Of a stretch of DNA of 7,064 nt, positions 6,635 through 7,064 are shown in pieces. The position numbers and the translations under genes were made by a program. The notes below the pieces were generated by a model that saw nothing but the letters and a program-made list of their open reading frames with translations, was not told the origin of the DNA and made no database searches. Source of the stretch: Flavobacteriales bacterium (GTDB taxonomy: Bacteria > Bacteroidota > Bacteroidia > Flavobacteriales_D > Crocinitomicaceae); contig CANHQC010000106.1 of NCBI GenBank assembly GCA_947462695.1, forward strand, positions 1-7,064. The letters are read 5' to 3'. The first letter of the stretch is position 1; each line of letters opens with the position of its first letter.

Positions 6635-7024
6635 TTAGACTTCTTCGCTATTCTGCGTGACAATCTCAACAGGGATTACAACCACTGTCTTCACATCTTG
6701 GGCTATTTCCAACATGTATTCATCACCATTAACCAAATTCCAGACGACTTGCACATGAGTCATTCTCGTATGATTGATCTCAAAACGTTTTAAAAACTTA
6801 ACCAAGGTTTTTAATCCTCCAGTATTGATGTAATCAAAAGCTAGGTGAAAAGTTGTTTTTTCAGCTGGATTTTCCAGGTAAGTCGTTAGCCAATCTTCCA
6901 ACGATTCAAAAAAACTGAATGGGTCATCTGGAATTAATCTTCCCTTCATTAAAAGCTTACCCATTGACGGATCGAACTTTACCATTGGGGATGTCTGAGT
7001 GCCTTGAATCTCAAGAATTTTCAT
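6635..7024 (-). CDS. siaC: SiaC-family (DUF1987) regulatory phosphoprotein
   Basis: The 129-residue product has the hallmark features of the SiaC/DUF1987 family: N-terminal MKILEI, FDP followed by GKLLMKGRLIPDDPFSFF (residues 17-39), WL-TYLENPAEKTTFHLAF (45-63), then YINTGG (65-70) before a helix. In Pseudomonas aeruginosa SiaC, Thr68 is the residue phosphorylated by kinase SiaB and dephosphorylated by SiaA, and unphosphorylated SiaC activates the diguanylate cyclase SiaD. Here the aligned Thr is also residue 68, so phosphoswitching is plausible; this is inference from family knowledge. No SiaA, SiaB or GGDEF gene is in the window, though one could lie beyond the right edge. The ATG at 7024 is preferred: an in-frame TTG at 7063 would add 13 residues lying across the predicted promoter, and the family starts at MKILEI. 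Confidence 0.88.
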   Translation of the reverse strand: MKILEIQGTQTSPMVKFDPSMGKLLMKGRLIPDDPFSFFESLEDWLTTYLENPAEKTTFHLAFDYINTGGLKTLVKFLKRFEINHTRMTHVQVVWNLVNGDEYMLEIAQDVKTVVVIPVEIVTQNSEEV

Positions 7025-7029
7025 AGTGC

Positions 7030-7037
7030 CAAAGGTA
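7030..7037 (-). promoter_or_regulatory. Predicted -7 promoter box of the siaC-coaE unit (TACCTTTG on the - strand)
   Basis: The minus strand carries TACCTTTG, identical to the box before lpdA and matching TAnnTTTG. It ends only five bases before the ATG at 7024. If it is centred at -7, the transcript would start within about two bases of the ATG, so the mRNA would be leaderless or nearly so. T-rich sequence lies upstream, but TTTG at 7056-7053 and TTG at 7063-7061 are both off the usual -33 spacing. Confidence 0.45.
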
Positions 7038-7064
7038 GCTGAATGTGAAGAACAAAAAAACAAC

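Noticed and set aside
7025..7063. A 13-residue N-terminal extension of the SiaC-family protein from a TTG at 7063
   Set aside because: The family begins at MKILEI, and the extension would lie across the predicted -7 promoter box.

Overview
The window looks like ordinary chromosome from a Bacteroidota bacterium, most likely Flavobacteriales. The evidence is a type IX secretion (T9SS) C-terminal sorting domain, an S46-family dipeptidyl-peptidase, a SiaC/DUF1987 protein, moderately AT-rich DNA, and three Bacteroidota-type -7 promoter boxes (TAnnTTTG) just upstream of genes. Genus cannot be determined from the sequence. There are no tRNA or rRNA genes, CRISPR arrays, insertion sequences or phage genes.

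Layout, left to right. (1) Bases 1-1585, + strand: the 3' part of a large secreted protein with Asp-box/BNR propeller-like repeats and a T9SS type A sorting tail. Its reading frame is interrupted by an in-frame TAA at 68-70, with convincing coding sequence in the same frame on both sides. A strong hairpin terminator follows (1606-1632). (2) lpdA, + strand (ATG at 1697): dihydrolipoamide dehydrogenase, complete and with all catalytic motifs. It appears to have its own promoter and ends at a 16-bp bidirectional terminator (3131-3167). (3) 3183-5318, - strand: an S46 exopeptidase with a signal peptide. An Arg 18 residues after the catalytic Ser predicts the Asp/Glu-specific DPP11 type. (4) A 65-bp divergent intergenic region with a 14-bp perfect palindrome overlapping the peptidase promoter. 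(5) 5384-6055, + strand: an unrecognised integral membrane protein. (6) 7024-6056, - strand: a two-gene unit of a SiaC-family phosphoprotein and coaE (dephospho-CoA kinase). The SiaC stop codon directly abuts the coaE start, and the coaE stop directly abuts the stop of the membrane protein gene.

The genes do not form one pathway. lpdA and coaE are core metabolism (E3 of 2-oxoacid dehydrogenases; last step of CoA synthesis). The peptidase and the T9SS protein are envelope or secreted functions typical of peptide- and polymer-using Bacteroidota. The SiaC homologue suggests a Thr-phosphorylation partner-switching circuit whose kinase and phosphatase are not in the window. I found no convincing new multi-gene system. 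The points most worth checking are the interrupted T9SS gene, the predicted DPP11 specificity, the SiaC-coaE coupling, and the compact promoters with very short or nearly absent leaders.
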